Shown here piece after piece: positions 26,831 to 30,780 of a stretch of DNA of 30,780 bases (the stretch's first letter is position 1; the number at the start of each line of letters is the position of its first letter). The notes under the pieces were generated by a model. The model did no database searches and had not been told where the DNA came from. It saw only the letters and a list, made by a program, of their open reading frames with translations. Made by a program: the position numbers and the translations under genes. Source of the stretch: Stentor coeruleus. Taxonomy: Eukaryota; Ciliophora; Heterotrichea; Heterotrichida; Stentoridae. The DNA lies in the NCBI GenBank assembly GCA_001970955.1, contig MPUH01000880.1:1-30780 (forward strand), read 5' to 3'.

Positions 26831-28471
26831 CTAGCATATACTTTTAAATCCAAGCTGAAAATTTCCTTCATTTGATTGTTTTACTGCAGTCATAATTCCG
26901 ATTGTAGGGATAATTACAAGAGAACAAGTTAGAATAATCGAAAGGCAAAATATTAAAAGTGACACCCTCTGTTTTTTTATAGCATATCTACGTAGAATAA
27001 GTATACCACATATACTACCTAATGTAGATAAACCAAAAAACCAAGCGGCATAGGTAAAATCAATAATCCCTGCAATGAAAAATTGAGCTGCAGCAGTTCC
27101 TGAGCTTATAAAAATTGTAAAAGATGAAGAAATTGTTGAAATCTCAGGACGAACACCTAAAGCTAAAAGCATTGGACCAATTAGATTCCCCCCACCCATA
27201 CCAAGAAGCCCAACTACAATCCCAGCACCTACTGAAACTAATGTGACAATTAAACATTTTTTGTAATTCCATTTTATATCACCTTCATCAAATATATAAT
27301 TCGTTTGCTCACATATACGTGTTTTGCTAACTAAATAATAGGATGCTAAAGCATTCATAATAAACATAAACCCAAAATACCCAAAACTAAGTCCGAAATA
27401 TTCGTTAGAACATGGGAGTATGTTTATAATAGATTTTGTTGAAGATGAACCTTTACTCATTGCAAAAAATATACTTGACCCGGCTAGGATTATAAAATAT
27501 AGCAAAGGGATCCATGATATAATTTTCCTTTCTTCTTGATAGATTGTGGTAATTTTACGCAGAAGCTGTTCGGATATTATTGTGTCACCTTGGTTTGAAT
27601 CTGGATTGTAACTAATTGATGAAAGGCTACATGATTTTTCAGGACTAGAACCGCTTTCGTTAAGTTGTGGGGCACTTTCCTGATCTTTATCATCTTTATC
27701 ATCCTTATCTTCTTTTATTTTTTCCAATTCAGGTTTACTACTTTCTTCACTTCCATCAAAAGCTTCCTTATTTTCTTCACGAAACGATGGTGATTCTATA
27801 TTTTCACTCTCACCAATCCCTTGATGTGGATTATTCTCATAATCAGGACTAGCTAGATTGTTATTAAACAAATCTTTTTGTCCTTCTAAGTTGCATTTGT
27901 TATCTGATTGGTTCTGAGGGGTGATTTTATTTGCTATAGATTCTTTTTTATAAAGTTTAATGCTTCTATTTAGTACATCCCATACTAGGACTATTACTAC
28001 AAGAGTTAGAAGTGATAAGATAAGCCATGCTGGGAATGCTGGATTAGCCATCACTCCTATACTAACACCAACAAGTATTGGGCTTACTATTTGCATAAGA
28101 ACATCATAATATATTAATGGTCTGTCACGTGTTGGATGTCTATCACGAAGTTTAAGAGCTGTGGCTGTTGTGGTACCGGCAAATATGAAAACTTGAGTTA
28201 AAGCAACACATTGATGGGCATCGAATTTATGAAGAAGAAGCATAAGACTTATGGTCATGGAACTACCCCCAACCCCGCCAGCGTTTGCAATTGTGGAGAC
28301 AATTATCATCACCACTAGGCCTATGTATTCTGTAGTACCTAATGGAAATAAATCTTTATGCTGACAAACATCATTAATACAGCTATTCAGTTCTAAGCAA
28401 TCGCTGTCTGTCTTGCATTTTTCTTCAGCATTTGCTAACACTAAGAAAATTATAAGTACCTTAAGTATCAT
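26831..28471 (-). CDS. TauE/SafE-family membrane transporter with Cys-rich N-terminus
   Basis: This 546-residue protein has a signal peptide (1-16) and then a small Cys-rich module (C19, C25, C31, C36, spaced 5-5-4) that faces the lumen or outside. Two transporter halves follow. The first holds IANAGGVGGSSMT (61-73) and the second GLLGMGGGNLIGPM (421-434), the duplicated Gly-rich motifs of the TauE/SafE sulfite/anion exporter family. A hydrophilic acidic linker (about 176-312, with a DDKDDKD run) joins the halves and probably lies in the cytosol. About eight or more membrane segments are visible. Eukaryotic members are poorly characterised; sulfur-compound export is a family-based guess. The gene stops 13 bp before the TMEM43-like start. 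Confidence 0.88.
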   Translation of the reverse strand: MILKVLIIFLVLANAEEKCKTDSDCLELNSCINDVCQHKDLFPLGTTEYIGLVVMIIVSTIANAGGVGGSSMTISLMLLLHKFDAHQCVALTQVFIFAGTTTATALKLRDRHPTRDRPLIYYDVLMQIVSPILVGVSIGVMANPAFPAWLILSLLTLVVIVLVWDVLNRSIKLYKKESIANKITPQNQSDNKCNLEGQKDLFNNNLASPDYENNPHQGIGESENIESPSFREENKEAFDGSEESSKPELEKIKEDKDDKDDKDQESAPQLNESGSSPEKSCSLSSISYNPDSNQGDTIISEQLLRKITTIYQEERKIISWIPLLYFIILAGSSIFFAMSKGSSSTKSIINILPCSNEYFGLSFGYFGFMFIMNALASYYLVSKTRICEQTNYIFDEGDIKWNYKKCLIVTLVSVGAGIVVGLLGMGGGNLIGPMLLALGVRPEISTISSSFTIFISSGTAAAQFFIAGIIDFTYAAWFFGLSTLGSICGILILRRYAIKKQRVSLLIFCLSIILTCSLVIIPTIGIMTAVKQSNEGNFQLGFKSIC

Positions 28472-29474
28472 TTATATATTATTACATGATGACTTTAGAT
28501 AAAAACATCTGTTAGGAAGTTTTTGTTCAATTTTTTTACAATTTTTTATGCTATGAAGATGCTAGATTATATATTTTTTATTGTTGCTAAATAAAAATTT
28601 GGATTTGGCGTGATGCTGTTTTTGTATTGAAAATGCTTTATTTGCTTTTTTTCATGATTCAGACAATTAATAAATGGTGATTTAGGTTTGAGATTATANT
28701 ATGAAGATGCTAGATTATATATTTTTTATTGTTGCTAAATAAAAATTTGGATTTGGCGTGATGTTGTTTTTGTATTGAAAATGTTTTATTTGCTTTTTTT
28801 CATGATTCAGACAATAAATAAATGGTGATTTAGGTTTGAGATTATAGGGTTTTTTATAATATAAGATATAGGTTTTTGATTATAAGTAAATATGAATGAG
28901 ATTTGAAATTATGAAAAAAATATTTGGAATGCTTTGAGTTTTTTTATATATCACGATTTGATTAGATGATAAAACAGTTTTTAAATTAAAAAATGATAAT
29001 TTTAGATTATAATGCATAGAAAATATACACAAAGTATGTATATAATTTATATTTATTTATAATGTTATATAACGAGCCGAGTATTGGCTAATTTTTAATA
29101 TTTTATTAGTTTTCTTATACTTTTACTTCGATACAATTTTATTAGATTATTAATTAGCATTATTTATCCCACATTCAGGAAAAACAAAGAGTGAAATCTA
29201 GCAACTATATAAATACATATGAACTCCCAATCAAAAACAGTAAAATTTTACAATTAATCTTAGTCCAAACAATAAATCAATATAATTACCAAACATCATA
29301 ATTCACCAAATTACCTCCACTTACACAAACAATAAATTTATACCAAATAGCCCTAATTCCAATAAATCCTATTCTTATAAACCATTAAATATAAAAACTT
29401 GGAATATTGATTTAAAGTAAATAAATCCCATCCTTCAAAATCTAAATCTCAAAAAGGAATTACTATAAAAATAA
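28472..29474. other. Divergent spacer, about 1 kb with an assembly join
   Basis: 28480-28960 is G-rich on the plus strand (leader of the transporter gene on the minus strand) and 29160-29470 is C-rich (leader of the leucine-rich-repeat gene). A 147-bp duplication around an unknown base inflates its length. The true spacer is probably about 855 bp. No gene is seen. Confidence 0.55.
28552..28846. repeat. 147-bp direct duplication around an unknown base (assembly join)
   Basis: 28552-28698 and 28700-28846 match over 147 bases with about three single-base differences and one N at 28699. The differences look like alleles or copy variants, which would explain why an assembler failed to merge the ends. 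Confidence 0.9.
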
Positions 29475-30482
29475 ATGGGTGCTAAGAAAAAACAAGAAGG
29501 TGGAGGTGGTAAAAAAGATGCTGGTGATGACTCTGGAGAAAAACTTTATAGAGCCTACAGAAAAAATCTATCTGAGCTAGGGTTATCAATACCAAGGAAA
29601 CTTGAAGAAAAATTCTCTGAAATTCGTGATGAAAAAAACCCAGGAATACTATCTGATATAGTTGTTTGGGATGAAATAGGTCCATTAGGTGTCCGGGCAA
29701 TAGCAGAAGCATTAAAAGATACACAATATCCACATTTAAGAAATATAAGGTTCTGGAAAGCTAATACAGAAGATGATGGGATGAGGTCGTTATGTGGATA
29801 TTTAAAGCAATGCCCTTCAGTACTTTGTCTAGAGTTCGTTGAATGTAATATCACAGCTTTAGGATGTGAGTTTTTAAGCAAAGTTCTTATGCCTAGTAAT
29901 CCGAATTCCCTTATGTCAATAAAACTTGATCATAATCCGATTGGAAATTTGGGTATTTCCAATTTGAGTAAAGGGCTTTGTATGAACCCTGTGATAAAGT
30001 CCTTAAGTTTAGGCTTTTGTCATATTGATGAACATGGTGCTAGATCTTTGATGGAAATACTTATATTCCAGAATTCAGGTTTAGAAGAACTTGATTTACA
30101 GGGAAATATACTTCATGGTGAAGGAGTTTGTATTGTTTTTCATGGAATGCAAATTAATAAAGCTATGACCAAGTTGAGCCTGTCAGACAATCAGTTTGGT
30201 GAAGAAAAAACTGTTATTGAAGCGTTGCTGAATATGCTCAGGCACAATGAAACTTTAAATATTTTGGATATGAGATATAATGGTTTTTATGATGCAGGTG
30301 CACAAGCTATATGTGAAGGGCTTAAAAATAATGGCCAAGGGAGATTAAACAGTACGCTTACACAACTTTTGCTTAGTCAAAATAAAGTGAGCGAAGAAAT
30401 GCTTGATGAGCTTAACAAAACTATCAGTGCTGCTAAAGGTAAGCGTGGGAAAAAAGGCAAAAAAGGAAAGAAAAAAGGATAA
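29475..30482 (+). CDS. Leucine-rich-repeat protein with basic ends
   Basis: This 335-residue protein starts MGAKKKQEGGGGKKD and ends in a Lys/Gly tail (KRGKKGKKGKKKG), with ribonuclease-inhibitor-like leucine-rich repeats between (about 85-310). Repeats such as LMSIKLDHNPIGNLGISNLS, LEELDLQGNILHGEGV, MTKLSLSDNQFGEE and LNILDMRYNGFYDAGAQAI each pair an L-x-L-x-x-N strand with a helix. The fold gives a curved protein-binding surface. Lys-rich short-headed LRR proteins are common in ciliary and flagellar proteomes, but no specific family is identified. A Gly at position 2 is present, but the following Ala-Lys-Lys-Lys context is a weak myristoylation signal. It is complete, with an A-rich context before the ATG. 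Confidence 0.85.
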   Translation: MGAKKKQEGGGGKKDAGDDSGEKLYRAYRKNLSELGLSIPRKLEEKFSEIRDEKNPGILSDIVVWDEIGPLGVRAIAEALKDTQYPHLRNIRFWKANTEDDGMRSLCGYLKQCPSVLCLEFVECNITALGCEFLSKVLMPSNPNSLMSIKLDHNPIGNLGISNLSKGLCMNPVIKSLSLGFCHIDEHGARSLMEILIFQNSGLEELDLQGNILHGEGVCIVFHGMQINKAMTKLSLSDNQFGEEKTVIEALLNMLRHNETLNILDMRYNGFYDAGAQAICEGLKNNGQGRLNSTLTQLLLSQNKVSEEMLDELNKTISAAKGKRGKKGKKGKKKG

Positions 30483-30780
30483 TATTCATTAATAAATTAC
30501 TCCTCGTAATATTTGTACTTTACTAAACAAATAATCCTGTAGGCATATATGATATAATAAATTCAGCCTGGTCTATATAAAATAAGCATCATATTTTAGC
30601 AATAAAACTACAATTAAACCTTTTAAATACAATTCATAATAGATTTCTGATATTCAGTAAATGTTTTAAGGTTAATATGTCCGAATCTACCTAAAGAAAG
30701 AGATCGTAGGACAAACAAACCTCGATCGGACAGGGATTAAACACAAGGTTTAAACCATGGCATCTTAAATACATACATAC
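30483..30780. other. Right-edge spacer with a small structured patch, 298 bp
   Basis: No gene is supported. From about 30661 to the end GC rises to about 36% (43 of 120 bases). This part contains an inverted repeat GTCCGA (30679-30684)/TCGGAC (30726-30731) enclosing CTAC/GTAG, and a 10-bp palindrome GGTTTAAACC (30747-30756). See findings. Confidence 0.4.

Noticed and set aside
26818-26837. Start of the TMEM43-like protein at 26837
   Set aside because: It would overlap the stop of the upstream transporter gene; the ATG at 26817 gives a normal N-terminus. It is kept only as a finding about gene overlap.
1-30780. CRISPR array, integron, phage or bacterial operon structure
   Set aside because: There are no spaced direct repeats of that type, no ribosome-binding sites and no prokaryotic gene families arranged as operons. 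The gene content is eukaryotic.

Overview
The window looks like nuclear DNA of a unicellular eukaryote. It is AT-rich and gene-dense, with 20 supportable protein genes on both strands and one tRNA gene. The content is purely eukaryotic: AMPK beta, Wee1, a class II DYRK kinase, the proteasome subunit Rpn8, V-ATPase subunit F, a roadblock dynein light chain and a TRM9-type tRNA methyltransferase. TAA, TAG and TGA all serve as stops, TGA at the end of the DYRK gene, and Trp is TGG, so the code appears standard. I see no intron interrupting any recognised gene. A standard-code, intron-poor, AT-rich heterotrich ciliate such as Stentor fits best. That is an inference; another protist is possible.

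Layout: 1-950 holds no gene. 951-1622 is a TRM9-like methyltransferase. 2182-3018 and 3594-6581 are coiled-coil proteins, followed 16 bp later by a small N-myristoylated-type protein (6598-6801). tRNA-Leu(CAA) lies at 7231-7314. A NudE-like coiled coil (7463-8464) converges on a roadblock light chain (9032-8727), which lies behind V-ATPase F (9563-9126). A histidine phosphatase (10599-10009) and an unknown Asn/Pro-rich protein (10605-11933) start only 5 bp apart in opposite directions. AMPK beta (12762-11995) and a paraoxonase-like protein (13452-14597) diverge. A 749-residue protein with repeated F-x-P motifs runs 17176-14927, and a RING-H2 protein 18879-18082. Next come the DYRK kinase (21348-19981), a multi-IQ-motif protein broken by assembly joins (22002-23438), Wee1 (23557-24822) and Rpn8 (25142-25972). 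A TMEM43-like membrane protein (26817-26022) sits 13 bp behind a TauE/SafE transporter (28471-26831). The last gene is a leucine-rich-repeat protein (29475-30482).

Two window-wide features stand out. First, the DNA has a strong strand asymmetry organised around genes: the coding strand is C-rich and G-poor upstream of starts and G-rich and C-poor after stops. In long genes the sign also swings inside the coding sequence on a scale of roughly 1 kb. Second, all four single-N positions are flanked by near-identical direct repeats of 64-147 bp. These are unmerged contig overlaps rather than biology. Collapsing two of them restores one continuous IQ-motif gene.

The genes form no obvious pathway cluster. 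Recurrent themes are the microtubule and dynein cytoskeleton (roadblock, NudE-like, coiled coils, IQ protein) and cell-cycle or growth signalling (DYRK, Wee1, AMPK beta). I found no mobile element in good condition, no CRISPR array and no viral gene.
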